A stretch of 64,000 bases of DNA from Tetraselmis striata (Eukaryota > Chlorophyta > Chlorodendrophyceae > Chlorodendrales > Chlorodendraceae): positions 186,001 to 250,000 of the forward strand of contig VCJN01003428.1 of assembly GCA_006384855.1 (NCBI GenBank), given 5' to 3'. Both the position numbers and the translations under genes were made by a program. Positions 34,151 through 49,100 of this stretch are shown piece after piece. How positions within the stretch are numbered: position 1 is the stretch's first letter; each line of letters opens with the position of its first letter. The notes under the pieces were generated by a model that was not told the DNA's origin, did not search any database, and saw only the letters and a list, made by a program, of their open reading frames with translations.

Positions 34151-37100
34151 GCGCCACGCGGCAGGCGCAAGCGGGGGGGGGGGGGGGGGGGGGGCGTGAT
34201 TCAGCAGGCGCCGCATCTGGGTGACACAGGTAGCCCTAACACAGGATGGCACGGTGCGGCCGAGGGCGCTGGAGGAGAATCGCCTGCGGCTGGCGGAGGG
34301 AGGCTAGCGACGGTCGCAGTGGGAGGCAGCACCTGCGCCACCTCCAACCTCTCAATCAGCAGCCTCGGCGCCGCGATCAGGCGCGCCTCCGCCGTGAAGG
34401 ACGCCAAGCTGGCGCCGGGCTCCTCCTGCGCCTGCGAGCCGGTCGGCATTCCATCCTGCGGGCAGCAGGCAGGGCAGCGACATGGGCCACGACAGCTGTC
34501 AGGATGGCGATCCGCCGACAACGCCGCCAACAACACAGGTGTGAGTGCGGCCCGGGCAGGGAGGCTGGCAGTGTGGGGGAAGATGGGTACATTGGGGGGG
34601 AGCAGAGGGCCCACTGGACTCATGTGGCGATAATTATATAGTAGTTCCATGCTAGGAAAAATCGGATAAATTGTGCCTTACGGCCCATAAAATCTATGGG
34701 CCGGCAACGGTTGTCGGGCAAATGTTATAGCCAGGTCATCACTGCAACAACTAGATTTTTGTGGCATCACGCGCACGCAAACCACGAGCAAACTCGGGCT
34801 TTCAGCTGTGTGCTACGATTCACCGGGACTTCAAATTTCCTAGCCTGGAACTACTCTATCCGATTCATGAAACATCTCATAGGCCACAGGTTTCCTGTTC
34901 GCAGACACGCCGCTCGCGTGTGGGCGGTGTATTTCCAGGAGAGTCTACCATGATTTGGGGAATGGAGACTTTAGGTGTTGACACTGCGCGCCATCATCCA
35001 GCGCACCGCCGGCGGAGGAGGCATGGTACGAGCCTGCCGCGGGGCGGCACTGCGCACCTTCCTGTCGCCGACGACAGCCAGGCGCTGCAACGCCGCTAGC
35101 AGCACGGCCGCCGAGTCGTCCACCGCGGCCAGCATCTTGGGCAGCTTGGCGTGGAGCTGCTGCACCCACACGCGGTCCAGCGGCAGGCCCAGCCCGAGCG
35201 GGGCGGCATGGCGGGCAGCACGGTGCACCTCACTGCCTGCCCGCTCCGCCTGGACCGCCAAAACGCACAAGTGGAGGGAGGACAGAGTCAGCGCGCCTGC
35301 CCTGCCCTGCTCGCAGCTGCTCCTGCTGCGGCCCCGAGCCCGGATCCAGCGGCAAGCAGGGCTCAGGGCGATCGGGGCAGAAGATTTCTACACGGGCATC
35401 CACGGTAACGGGCACGCGAACGACGTGTCTGTGTGGTACACAGGTATGTACGGGGTACCTGTAACATGCGCCGGACAACAACGGGCAACACGGCGGTTGC
35501 TCTAGTTCTGCACGAGGTACAACCGCACAAGTTTCTCAAGAAATACATGTTTGAACTTGCGGTAGTGTAGTATCGCTGGTGGTATAGCAAATATGTAAAG
35601 ATTAACAATGTACAGAATGCGAACATCAAGCCTTTTCGGGGGCTGCGGGACAATGGCGCGAAATGATATGTGGCCAAGTGTATATGACTATATGGTATGT
35701 AAGTAGTCATTACTCAACACCGCATAGACCAAGCCCCGTGTAGCTGGAGCTGGTGATTCCTGCGCTGCAGTGCGTGATGAGCAGACCTGAGAGAGAGCAG
35801 ATAACAGCTAACAGTGGCTGCCGTTATATTGACCCTCAAGATACCGTCCTGACACACACGGTCCGCGGATAGATGTAACGTCCCCCCCCCCCCCCCCCCC
35901 CTGCAAAGTAAAGAAGTCGATAAAACGGGTGAAATAAGAAAGAATTCACCGCGAATACTAAACGGAATCCCTGACGCGAAGCTGCGAAACAATTGAGCAT
36001 TTGTGAGGCCCGCGGACCGATGTTACGTCTACGGTAGACACCGCCGGACATGATCCCTCATACAGGAGAAAGGGGGAAGCGGTGATGGGGGCGGGGGGGA
36101 CCTGATGGCAGAGGGTGAAGGAGATGAGGAGCGGAAGATCCACCGCACGCACAGAGGACGCCCCCCGGTGCGCGCTGCACGGCATGGACAGCGAGGCTGC
36201 GGGGGGCGCATCCTGCAAGCTCGCCAGGATGACGGGGCACACGCTTCCCTGCCAGCCACAGCCAAGGAGTCTCAGAGCGCAGTGCAACTGCACAAGACCC
36301 CCCCCCCCCCCCCCCCCCTGCTGTCAACACTCCCCTGATCCATCCTCGGTACTTTCCGCCCGGTCTCAGACAGGCGCACGATGTCTCGTCTCACGGCCAG
36401 CGGTACCTTGAGGTAGGAGTCCAGCTGCAGGGAGCGGCAACCGATGTGGCACGTGCCGCTTCTCACTGCCATGGCGTTCGATCCTGCTGCAAGGTTTGAC
36501 GGGGGGTGGGGGGGTGGGGGGGGAGGGGCTCAGGGCCTCGTCGCAAGATCTGCTCACTGGGCGCTGGAGCATTCGTTCCGCTCACTGGGTATCAGCGGAG
36601 CATATCCAGTCGGCCTTGGCTGCACAACACAGCATTGTCGGGAGTAGCGACAGTCTCGCCAATGGCTGGGGTCTTCCTGCCCGTCCGGCCCCGCCCAGCC
36701 CACCTCCCGCTGGTATTAGACTGAAAGCATGTTGTTGTTGGGGGGGTGTTGGGGACGGGGGGGAGGAGGGGGAGGGGAGGTTTGCTGCGCGGGCGGTGGT
36801 AAGAGCGGAGATGACAGCCAGCGGGGGGTGATGAGTGAGCTTGCACTGCCCGACCTGAGGAGTGGCAGTGCACCCAGGAGGTGTCCAGCGACACAAACAC
36901 GACGGACTTGCCAAACGTCAGCGCCGCCAGCTCCGCGGCCGTCCCCGTCAGCTGGGGGCGCTCGTTGCTCTGGTCTGCTGCGGAGAGGCCCTTGTCGTCC
37001 CACAGCGACACCTGCGGTGGCGGTGCGGCTGTCATGCCCCCCCCCCCCCCCCCCCTCCCCCAGATTGACGCCAGTGGACACTAACACATATGGCAGGCAG

Positions 37101-40100
37101 CTTCAGATAGGCGCAGCCAGCGGGGGCGGGAGGAATGCCTGGAGGAGATCGCAGGTGACGGCGAGCTGCAACGGCAGCGGAGGAGGCGGCGCGACCATCA
37201 TGGCTTCCGGCGGTGGTGTAGTGTCCATCACGGCCACATGCCAGGTGGAGGCAAGCCGCGATATTGTTACCTGTAGCCCAGGGTGAGGGGAGGGGGCACA
37301 GGACCGGTCACTGGGCGGCCGGGCTGCGGACGTTGCGGGAGGGCGGGATGTGAGATGGGCAGATTGGGTGGCGCGTGCCTGGAGTCCCCCCGCGGCGTGG
37401 CGGCCCTCCTGCAGGCAGCAGATGTGGCTGTCCTTCCAGGCGTCGCTGCGCGCCGCGTCTGCCCCACCCCCTGCCGGCCGGCCGCCCCGCCAGGCCTTGA
37501 GCTGCAGCAGCGGAGGCGCCGCGGCGCGCTGCGCGGAGCCCCTCGCGTCGGCGTCCCCTCCCCGCGTCAGCACGTCGAGCAGCATCTCCTCGTCCTCCCC
37601 CGCAGGCGGCCGCCCATCGGCCTCCCGGCTGAGGAGGAGCTCCTCCAGGGTGGCCGCCTCAGGCGGCAGCCCGGCCCACAGCTGCGCGGACTCGTTGGCC
37701 GCCCACTCCACGCGCTCGCCGGCGCCAACCTCCACGGTGTCCGCCGCCTCGGGAGGGCTGTACACCACGCCACCGCTGGCGCTGCGCACGCCCGCCGCCA
37801 TCCCCACCTGCGCCACCGGGCACGCGTCAGCGCCTTTGGCCCTCACATTGTCCGGTAAAAATCCCTATGCACGTGCATCGACTCAGTGCGCTGTCTCTGC
37901 GCATGTCAGTGGCGAATTGTCTTCCGGCCACCTTGCTTGTCCCGACAAGAGGTACAGGCTCGCCCCCTTTCCCCTCGAGGTCATGCGCCGCAATGTCATG
38001 TGGCGGAGGTGCTGGGGGATGGGATAGCATTATGTATACCCGCGGCGCCTGATATAGCGACTATAGTAATTACTTTAGTCGCTAGTTCCTCCGTCTGCTA
38101 CTGCTCGATGTGCTGCTACTACTGGTCTCGAGATATTCTGTCTGCGAGCTCAGTGGTTTCGGAGCCATGCGTGGCGGCCTAAGTTATCGGAGGTCACAAA
38201 AAGCGTTTTACATAAACATCAGCATGCTGATGGCAACAATGATAATAATATGATTGATGCGCGGTCGATTACCGCTGAAATCATTTACTTGGACCCGCTG
38301 TTAATGCCTTTTTATTGTTATAATATTCGTCATAATATACTTGTGTTCGCGGAGATCGCTAATACTTCTTCATGATTCTTCTTGCACAGGTGCCCGGGGA
38401 AGGGGAGGGGCCGAGGGAGGTGGTGCAAGCCCGTACCCAAAGGCGGCTGCCGGTCAGGTTGGATAGCGCCACCGGCGGCTGCGAGTCCAGGAAGACCACC
38501 AGGTGCGTCTGCCCCCGGCTGACAACGGACAGTTTCCAGGAGAGGAGCGCCTGCGGGGCGGCCGAGCCCGGCATGCGCACCAGGCAGCGCCCCCGCTGGC
38601 AGGAGGCACGGCTGATGCGCACGCAGGGCGACCAGCAGTCCTCCGCCTCCGGCGCTCCGTCGCCGCCCAGGAGCGCAAAGGTCACTCCGAAGCCAGGGGG
38701 GGCGGGGGCGGGCGGCGGCAGGTTGAAGGACCCTGCGCGGTGGAGTGACGGCTCGGAGGCGCTCCCGGCCGGCATGCGCGGCGTGGTGGGCACCTCCCCC
38801 TCCGCCACCCAGAGGCTCTCGAAGCTGGCGCTCTGCTGTGGCGCCACCTCAATCCCGCCGCCCTTCGCCGCCACCACGGCGCCTGCGACCAGCCCCTCCA
38901 GCGGGCTGCCGCTGCCGCTGGGCCTGCCCACCCGAGCATTGCATCCCCCACATCGCACTGCATGTCAGCGAACAGGCAGATGTGTCCCATCGGTAACCGT
39001 GCGACAGACACCTACTCACAGGCGCAGGGCGCACCGTAGGCATAGTGGCCATGGGCAGAGGTTGGTGACAACAGCCCCGGGGCGGAGGCTGATCTGCACC
39101 ACCTGAGGCAGGTGCACCTGACGGAGGCGACAGATCCGCGGCAGCACGGGCACAAGTTTAGCAGGGCCCGCCTTGCTGCCGGTGCTCGCTTGGCTCATGG
39201 CCGTCACAGCTGGCGGTGCGGTGCTGATGCAGGGATGCGCTGGGAGGGATGGGGGATGCCGGGGCAGGGCTCCCAGGCGTCGGCGGCGCACCTGCTGCTT
39301 CCCTGAGACGGACGACACGTGCACCGCTGTCTGGCTGGCGCCCGCGTCCCGCAGCGTCGTCTGCACGTTGGCCGCCACCATGTGGCACTGGTGCCGCGGC
39401 TCAGACTGGATTGGTATGGCACAGCGCATGGCCCACGTCAGCAAAGAGGCCACAAAACTGCGGGTAGGTAAGCTGCACCAGAGTGACTCGCCAGCGGTGC
39501 CGCGGCCGGGTGGATGTCCTGAAAACTGTGTGCAAGAGGGTATGGCGGAGCGCGGGGGTGAGGGTGAGTTGTCGGGACCTGAGTGGCACAAACCTCCGCG
39601 CCGCAGCCCTCCAGCTGCTGCCACAGTGTGAGCAGCGCGCAGTGCCCATCCTGGCCATCGCCCACCAGCGCAGCCGTCAGTACCAGCATGTGCTCGGGGC
39701 GCGCAGAAGGCACGCGGCTTTTGCCTCAGGGCGCAAGCTACCGTAGCGTCCAGTGAAACCCCCATCGCCACGCACATAGCATCCCCAATGCAGGTATCCC
39801 TGCGCTCCACCGCTCTCTCTTGCGCATCGTCTTCAGGGCATCGACCCGGTCGTGGCACCGCCATGGGGATACGGGCGCCGACGGATCTCAACATTTCACT
39901 AGCACGTAGGTGGCCATTAATTGCAAACGGCGGTGCCTGGCCGTGTTGAGATTTGCCACCGTTCCATTGTGATACGAGTACGATAAGGTATGGTAACGCT
40001 TGCAACAAACTTCATCACTCGCGTGCTGGTACCACAAAAACGATATATCATTCATGCGCTAGTTGTACTCATGGTACAAATAACGCATCTGTAGGAATCG

Positions 40101-43100
40101 TCAACGTAATCGCATTGTCGTACATCGGTCCGCATTCATGTCTTGCTATATATTTTGAAACAATGTACGTGAACCTCTCCTCTAAAGATGGGCTATACAC
40201 AATGAAAAAATGCCCTTAGTGCTATCCGATATCGATTCGCAATACGACTTAGATGTAAGTGTCAGTTGTTTTCATGAAAAGGCAAATTACCTACACCTTT
40301 TCTTGTCTTTTCTATTCTAATTTCCGAATTTCCATCCTAATAGACTGTTGAGTTTGGGCTCGCGGGTCCAAAAATAATGAATTGTTTTGCAGCAATGAGT
40401 CGGAAGATCCGTGTAGTGTTTGTGGTGTATTCTGATCCAAATTAATTTCGAGATTTCAAGATCCAAAATGTAGTTTTTCTCTCTACGCGGGGCGGGTCAA
40501 AAACGACAACATACTGCAAACCCAAAGCATGGTTGCGATAGCCGACCAGAACTCGTCATATGTTAATATGCCTACTTGAGTGGGCTCGTTTGCAGCTTAC
40601 AGGTACATTCGCAATCGTTCCGCTGTAGTTCCGTTTACATCTGGCCCCTGACGAATCGTAGAGCAGGCTCTTATTCGCGGTGTTCTGATCACCGCGTCAG
40701 CACCCGTAGCGAATACCAGCGCTATGACAAGCCATGAACGCTGTATACAGCCAGGGATGTTGTCGCGCACCCAGGGCGAGCAGGCAGGGGAGGATACCAT
40801 AAACCCTCACCGGGACCCCCCCCCCCCCCCTTCCTCATCCCTCCCTCGTTTTGGGCAAATTCTGCATGGTGCAGCCGGCGCACCTGGAGGCGGATCATGC
40901 CTCGATTACTGCAACCCGCGGGGGAGTGGGGGCGGATGTAGACCCAGGAGGGAGGCACAACCGGCCCGCCGGCCCCCTCGTTCCGCGAGTCCGCAGCCGT
41001 CCAGTCGAGCAGTACGGTGCCGTGGGGCGGCGCGGTCGCCAGGCAGCCGCCCTTTCGCGCGACCACGTCCATGGCGTACGGCAGCTCGTTGCGCAGGATG
41101 GCCACGGGGTACAGCGCGAGCTCCACGCTGGGCGACGCCAACCCCCAGTGTGCCTGCCGCCGTGGGCAGTTAAGATGCATCGTTAGCGCACAATAGCAAT
41201 CGGGGCGTTTTCAGTATGAGTGGAAGCCACTCTCATTTTCCCCCACCCCCTCCCCCCGGCCCATGGTCATGCCCCGGCAACCCGCACAAGGACACCACAT
41301 GAACGACATCACACGCTGCATTGCTCATCCATTGTCGTTGTAGTGTGACTGAACGATTCTCATATAGGTGACTGGAAGAAATGTGGCTGAGGGGGCATGT
41401 TCGGAGTGTCAATGACGCCACCAAGCGTGTGCATTGCTGACAGTTCTATAGCATCCACCATATGCTGGCAGGAGCTGTGTGGAGGCAATCGAGTCCACCA
41501 AGGGGCAGAGGAAGGAAGAAAAGGGGGGGGGGGGGGGGGGGGGGCACCACAAGCGTGCACTGCACGGACGAGAGCTTCCTGTCCGTACCATCCTCCAAGG
41601 CGGAGGATGGGAGACTGACGACCAGCGGCTTGCCCAGCTCCAGCTGCGGCACCGCCTCTACGCGCCTGCAGAACAACACACCAGCAACGTGCAACCATTG
41701 GATGTCCAACCATGCACGCAGCGCTCACACACTGGCCAAACCCTTTCCCCACCCACTTGGCATTGGCACCAGGGTGGGGCGCACCATTGGGGCTGGCTTG
41801 CGTCTGTCATGGCTGGCAGCTCCAACACCCCAGTGCCGGCATCGCGGTGGGCCAGCGCTTGCGAGCCCATCGACACTGGGTGGCTCCAGCCTTCGCCGCC
41901 CCCGCCGCCCATCCGGAAGGCCACGCACGCGCTCTGCATTGTCGGCATCTCGAGCGGCGCCACGCAGTCCGCAGGCACGTCGCAGCTGCTGTGCGTTGTC
42001 GCTCCCTGGGGTCATGCCAGCGCGTGCCCCGGGGGGGGGGGGGGGGGGGGGGGGATCCGGGGGGGAGTTAGTAAGCACGATGGCCCTGGCGCCGTGGTAC
42101 ATTGAATGGCCAACCCAAACGGTCTATCAGCTCCTCCCCCCTTCATCGCATCCAGACAATCGATCTGCACTCGCAGCATGACCTCCCTGCACCTCAATGA
42201 AGACAACAGCGACGCCGCGACATGGCGCAATCGTGCAATCAACATGGCCAGTGGGGTGGGCACATGCATAACTGCACTAACAATCCCAACGAAGTTGCCC
42301 ACACAGACAGTAGTTGTCCCCCCCCCCCCCCCCCCCCCACCCCACCCACCCAACCTGCCCGGCCTCCTAGCCTGCGTTCCGGGACCATCTCTCCAGTACA
42401 GCAGCAAGGATTGCTGCCTCCGTTGATTACCCGCTGTTTGCCGTCCCACGTGGCGCGGATGACCGCCACCTCGATGCCCTCAGGCAGGCAATTCTTGAAG
42501 ACCACCTGCGGCCAAAAGCCTACCGCTGCCTGTCCCATAGCGCCGATTCCCGCGGCGGAGGCCGCCCTGGCCGAGGCCGGCGCCTGCAGCAGCGGAGAGG
42601 GCCTGTCCAGGTGGCAGATGATGGCCTGCGGCGGCGCGGGTGCGGTGCAGGGCAGCATCACGTTGCGCGACGACAGCCCCTCCGGCGTGAAAGGAAGCGG
42701 AGTGCTCCAGCTGGAGCGCTGCGCTAGGGCCACCCTCAGCTCACCGCGCTCCGCCGGCTTTGCCTGGTCCACGCATGAGGAGGCACCCGTTAGCAGGAAA
42801 TCACCGAAGAGGTTGGATCCACTGTCCCTTTGGTGACTGCCGCGGCAGTTCTGCGCACTCCATGGCATGGGCAAGACTCACAGCGACCTGTCGGGAGTTC
42901 CAAGAGATGCTGTGGAGGGGCGAGGCGCAGTACAAGGGAAAGGGGGGGGGACGAGGGGGGGGGGGGGGGCACCGGCTGCTCGTCCCAGTAATCGCCCTGC
43001 GGGACGCCGTCGTTTGGGTCCAGCGGCCCAAGCCCCTCCGACAGCTTCCGCGGCATCAGCGCCGGCGCCGCCTCCAGCAGCAGCAGGTCCGTGGACTGCC

Positions 43101-46100
43101 CCGCCTCCAGGCGTAGCTCGATCTCGCCGCGCGGGTGCGGCCCGGCCGCTGCTGCACGGCGCGTGGCGGAAGGCAGCGCCCCCTGCGCCCCTCATGGCAC
43201 GGCGTCTTATTAGCCACGGAGCGCGGCGATGCCAAGGAGCGCCGTGATGCTGCGCTGGTAAAGGTGAGACATGCTGGCGGCCCCGCACCTGGTACTGCAC
43301 GCGCAGCTCCTGCCGCGTGTTGTTCACCACCCGGTGCATTGGCCGCACGCAGCAGCACAGCTGCCCGCTCTTGCGCCGGTAGACCTGCAGCGGTCCAAGG
43401 CGCACGGATCATGCCAGGCCGGCAGCGGCTTACAGGGCATCAGAACCCCTAGGCAGGTGTCAGCGCCCGGCCTCCCGCTCCACGAACCCAAACCACATTC
43501 CCGAACACAATCCAGCCGACACAAATGGTGGTCCTCCCATAATATCAGGAACACTCCCGCTTGGTACCTGCTGATGCTGCAGCACAACTATTACGGCGGA
43601 TATGTCAACGTGTTTTTATGCACCCGACATCTGTTGACATCACACCGCAATGGCTGTGACCGTTGATTCGGATAACACCGCATTCATTACCCACTGCGTG
43701 GGGCAACATCGCGTAACAGGACACTCACTGCCGGACGCATTGACTCCCTCAGCGCCCCCTCCCCCCCTTGCCTTGTTGTCTGGGGCTTCATGATACTCTG
43801 ACGCGGGTGGGAGTGGGCAGCCGTGCGCACCTGGATGGTGACACAGGCTTGTAGACCGTTGGGCCATGTCAGCGGGCGCTGGTAGGCGGCCCCGCTTGTG
43901 ACCGCAAAGGGGCCGTCCTGGCCCGGGTGCAGCCATCCGCTGCCACTGCTCACGCAGCCATCCGCCCCACGCACCGCCGCGGCCAGCGCCTCCGCGGAGG
44001 AGGCCACGCGCAGCTGGCGGGTGGCAGAGGGGCAGTGCTCCGGGATGGCGGGCAACAGGAAGGCCTGCCGGGCGCCGGCGGAAAGCAACAGCGCGCCTGC
44101 ACCCGCGGCGGCGCCGACCTGGCCGATCGCGATGGCCACGGGGCAGAGGTTCTCCACAAGGATGCCGCCGCCGTGGATGGCCTCAAACCGGCGCACAGCA
44201 AGCCCGTCGCCAATCTGTGTGGCGACATGGCCCTACTCGTACAGCACAATAAAAGGGGCAGGGCCAGTGCTGCTGTCAGTCTCTCTTGGCGGTCAGGGAG
44301 AGGTCGCGGGGTTCGCTAGCAGGTTATGGGTTTGGCTACGCGGGGTTCATTTGCAGGTGGACTGGGAGGGGGGGTTGCCCAGTTCGGGAGGGAGCCATCA
44401 GCGGGGGTGGCGGGGCAAGGGACCCTAAAACTCTAAACTTCAAACCCTAAACCACCTGGTGTGACGCGCCCTTGGCACTCCTCGCCGCCTGGAAAGCAGC
44501 CCACAGCGGCGCCACCCGCGACATCTCCTCCACCGCCCGCTGACTCGCGCGCACCGCGATCCCCTGCCCGCCCGCGCTGGCGGCCAGTGAGGCGCCGTAG
44601 CGGGTGGGGCACGGCAGCGCGTCCAGCAGCGCGCCGTCTTCGAGTGACAGTGCGACACCCGCTACGGCGGCCTTGCCCACCTCGTACGCGGCCGCATGGT
44701 CCGCACGTGGCGCAGAGCAAAGGAAGGGGGCATCGCGGGCGGGACCGCGCAGCTGCTGGTTGCCTGGCTGTGGCGGCGTGTTGGGGTCTAGGCACGCTGA
44801 TGCGCTGCAGCCAAAGCGGAAGCTGTCCACCAGCACCTGCGCACGAGGGGGGGGGGGGGGGGGGAGGGGGGGGGGAGGGGGCAGAGCACGTCATCACGCA
44901 CGGTTGAGGTCACAGGGGGAAGGGCATCATCAGCCGCGGGTGGGGGCTGTGGCGCACCTGCTCTGTGAGGGTGGTGTTGTCGCAAAAGTAGGCCGCCACC
45001 TCGCCCGCCACCGCCGCGGTGTAGGCACGCCGCTGCGGAAACGCCTGTGGCGGCAGGCGTGCAGGGCAGGCGGCGTCATCGTCTGCACCAGGCAGAGTGG
45101 CGCCAGAGCTGTGGCGGCCATACGCTAGTGATGGCACAGTCGACGGCCAGCACGGAGAAGAGCATCTAAATTCTCAGGCCACCCCACCATCCGTTGTCCC
45201 GTTCCCTCTCACCACATCCACCGGGAGTCATTGCACCCCCGGGGCACAGTTATCCACAGAAGCCATGACGCGATGGCGTGGTGGGCACACACTAGCGGCC
45301 GGGGGCATTGGCTTTGAGTGATAAGCAGGCGGGTGAGGGCAAGATGAACCTGTCCCAGCAGCTGCAGCTCGCCGCCGTACAGGGCGCCCACGTCCAGCTG
45401 CTCCCAGCGCGGGCCGTCAGGCGCGCTGTGCTCCAGCAGCAGGCCCACACGCAGCCGGCGCACGCTGGCCGCAGCAGCCAGCGGGACGCGCAGCGGTGGC
45501 AGTCCGGAGGCGCCGGCCAGCTGCGCCGGATTCACCCACAGGCAGGCCAGCAGCTCCCGGCCACAAGGCGGCAGAGCCCCGGCGCCAGGCTCCGCCCTGC
45601 TGCTCCAGCAGAGGCGCCATTCCTCTGCGGTTGCTGGGTGCTCTTGCCGGGGGCGCATCCCCAGCTGGCCGGCAACAAGGGCGTTGGGCCCAGCGCTTGC
45701 TACGGTCACAAAGGTCTGCTGCTCTGTGTTGTAGTACTGCAGGTGGAGCGCGGGGCACGTGGCGGCCGCTCGTGGCAGGGACAGGACGATGTGCAGCACC
45801 GGGCGCGGCGCCTTGTAGCGCCAGCCCACCCAGTGCTGATGCTGCGCAGGGGCGCCCTCGGGCTGGCGCACACTGAAGACCACCTGTGCGGCGGGGAGGG
45901 CCCGCAGAGGGCAGGGGAGGGGGCGGCTGTCACGCGTGTGGCCTGCGAAACATCGTGGTGGGGCAAAAGCAGCTAGTGGAGTGGCGGCCCAAGCCTGGGA
46001 TCAGGGGCTTAGTTGGGGTAGTGTTAGGGCGGGGGGTGGGCGGGGGGGGGGGGGGGGAGGAGGGGGGGGGGTTAATATGTGGCAGGGAGGTAGGTTGTTG

Positions 46101-49100
46101 AGGTGTGTGGGGTTGGCGGGCAGGGAGGGCCATCCGGCTGGCTCGCGCACCTGCAGCCGCGCAGGCCTCGCAAGCGCGCGGCTGCAGAAGGTGAAGGCGC
46201 TCGAGCGGAGGTCGTCCTCATCGGGCGGTTGCCATCCGTTTGTTGACGGCGGGCGCGGCACCGCCCGGCTCGCGTCGCCCTGCCGCACGCTGGCTGCCGC
46301 GAGCGCAATTGAGCCAACCGGGCGCGCGTCCAGCTGTGTGCAGGCTGAAGTTGCTGCGGAGGCAAGCGCAGCCGCGAGGGCAGCCATTGCGGCCGCGCAG
46401 CCGGGGGACAGCGCCACACGCAGCTCCTCCGCGTCAAGCCGTGCCGACAAGGATTTTCGGGAGCGGGACAAGGGCGATGCCGCAGACGCCAGCTCCAGTG
46501 AGACGTCAGCCGGCGCCAGCAGCGCGTGGCCACCCGGGGGCAGGAAGCCGGGGCCCTCTAGCCGTGCGGCCACCCCGCCCAGCCACACGCTCACCGCAAC
46601 TCTGTGGCCAGTGAGCGGCGGCAGGCCCCCCGCCACGCCGCCCGCAATGCCGGACCGGAGCAGGCCGGTCACCTTGCCGGTGGACAGCGTCAGCGAGGCT
46701 CCACTGGCCGAGGTGTGCAGCGCTAGCCCTGGCAGCGCGAGGCGGATGGAGCAGGGAGAAGCTGGAGTGGGCGCGGCTTCCGGAGCCGCTGACGCCTCAG
46801 CCACCGTCATCAGCTCCAGCCAGCGCGGGAGCCGGGCGATCTGGCTGCCGAGAGCAGCGAGCGCAGCAAGGGGGTCAGGCGAGACGGAGGCGGACAAAGG
46901 CGCCCCCACCTCAAGCAGGGAATGCCAGCCCCCGCCGCCCTCGTCGCCGTCAGCCTTGTCGATGCGCACAAGCGGCGCAGCGCTAGGCACTGCTGCCCCC
47001 AGCAGCACCTCTGGGTGCGCGCTGGCAGAGTCTTGCCACGTCAGCTGGCCATCTTCCACCACCAGCCCAGACAGACGCGTGCCTACAGGGCTGCCGAGCT
47101 CAATCTCCAGCCTCAGGCCGCCGCAATTCAGTGCCAGTGCACCACAGGCGCTCAGCAAGCGCACCGAGCCCGTGCCGAGATCGAGCGCGAAGGTTGACTC
47201 GGGCCGGGGGGCAGCGGGGGCGGATGCCGGGTAGGCGGCCCCGGGCGGCATGAAGGGCAGCACGGCCAGCGACAGCGCCATACCAGCGAGCGTCTCCAGC
47301 TGCGGCTGCCCCGCCTGCATCTTGCAGCGCGTGATGGTGAGCTGCTGTGGGTACGGAGAGGCGCCTCCCCGCCGCCAGGCGAGCTCGTCGAGGATGACCA
47401 GCTGCGGCGCGGAGTGGGCAGCCGAGGTTGCCAAGGGGCAGCCGATTGCGGCGCTGCGGCACGTCAACGACCAGCCGCCTCCGTCCTCCAGCTGCCACAG
47501 CGTCAGGCAACGAAGCTCCAGCAGCAGCGCGGCGCTGCCAAAGGCATGGGGCTGCCTGTTGGGCGGCGCATTGGCATGCAGCAGCAGCTCTGCCTCGCGC
47601 AGGCAGAGACCGAAAGGACCGCTGCCCTCCGCACCGGGATTGCTGCCAGGCGTAAAGCAACGCGCGCCAAACGCCATCTGCCGAAAGACAGTAGGCCAGC
47701 CATGCATCGTTCAGGTGCATCCGGGCAGGCAGCGAGAAAGGCGCAGAGTGTGCACGCGGCAGATACGGCGGCAGAAGAAGGGCAGGAGGCGTGTAGGATG
47801 GGAACCAATTCCGCAAGACGCAGTGGAGGCTTGTCATGTGCTGCACTTCTGGTGCGGATCTCCGTGTCACGTGTACACTGGTGGGGCGATGTGGAATTTG
47901 GCGAGTCGTGGCTCACTGCAGTGCGTAAAGGCGGCGCACCTCAATGCCCTCTGAGAAGCTCAGCGTGATGGCCGAGAGTGCGCAGTCTTCTGTCAGCGGA
48001 GATGGAAGCACCCGGCGGGGCATCGCCCTTGTGTAGCCGGTGGCCACCTCCGCCACCATGCCCGACATGGCAGCGCGCAGCGCGGCAGCCTGTGGCGCGC
48101 TCAAGCTGAGGGCGCCTGCGCTGAACTGCAGCTGCGTCTCCCACGACAACGGCACGTCCTCCCCGGGCCCGGCTCGCCGGAGCCTCCCCACGCATGACAT
48201 GCTCAGCTTGTTGCTGATGCAAGGCGAAGCAGAAGGGTGGTTGGGGATTGGGGTCAAAGACTGAGAATTGAGGAACCAAATAAAGGAGCGTCTGGTCGCT
48301 GCAACGGAGTGGATAGGGATCAGAGACGGAACCTGGATGGAAGTTGAGCGGAGGCAGGGGCAAACCTGACGGGTGCGACGCCGGCTGCCAACGTCAACTC
48401 AGTCCGCTTGCGCTTGGGCACCCAATGCTCCGCCACCCCCCACAGCACCATCGCAGCCGCCGCCCGAGCAGCGGGCTTGTCCTGATCCCTGCCGCCGCCT
48501 GGTATACGAAGGCAGTGTCAAGCGCCCCCAAGCTGCCAGTTCCAGAAGCCCAGGCAGGGGGGGGGGGGGGGGGGGGGCGCATGCGACAACGTGCAAGTAC
48601 TGGAATGGCCTAATCCTGCCGCGCAGCCCGACACGAGGTATGTCTAGTAGGCCGACAGAGGGCTCACCGGGGGGCGCAGCTGCCCGGGCTGCCTGGTGCA
48701 GGGCGGACACCGTGGCAGTGGCTCCGAACGGGTCCAGCCCCGGCAGGCTTGCAGTGGCGCCAAGGTATGCGCCGACCACGGCGGAGAGCTCATGCGCCGC
48801 GACTGTAAGAGCCTCGGCGTCGATATCTACGGTAGACAGCACTGAACAGTCGCACAGGAGAGATACTCAGAGAGGTACAGACAGACAGACAAATCCTGGA
48901 CGGGAAGGGGGGGGGGGTACAAGGCAAGGCTGGGCGGCCAGGTTGGCCCTGCAGCGGACCTGCGAGCTGGCAGAAGCCACAGGTGAAGGCAACCTCCAGG
49001 CGCTGCCCCTCAAGCAGCCGCGTGAGAGCGCCATTCTTCTGCGGTTGCTGCAGCGTCTGGCTGATGTCGCTGCCATGGGGGCTCTCGCCAGCAGCGCCAC

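Noticed and set aside
46001-47234. Long plus-strand ORF opposite the VPS13B-like exon (45936-47234)
   Set aside because: The minus frame carries VPS13-type sequence and fits the neighbouring exons. The plus frame is a Ser/Ala/Pro-rich shadow typical of GC-rich coding DNA.
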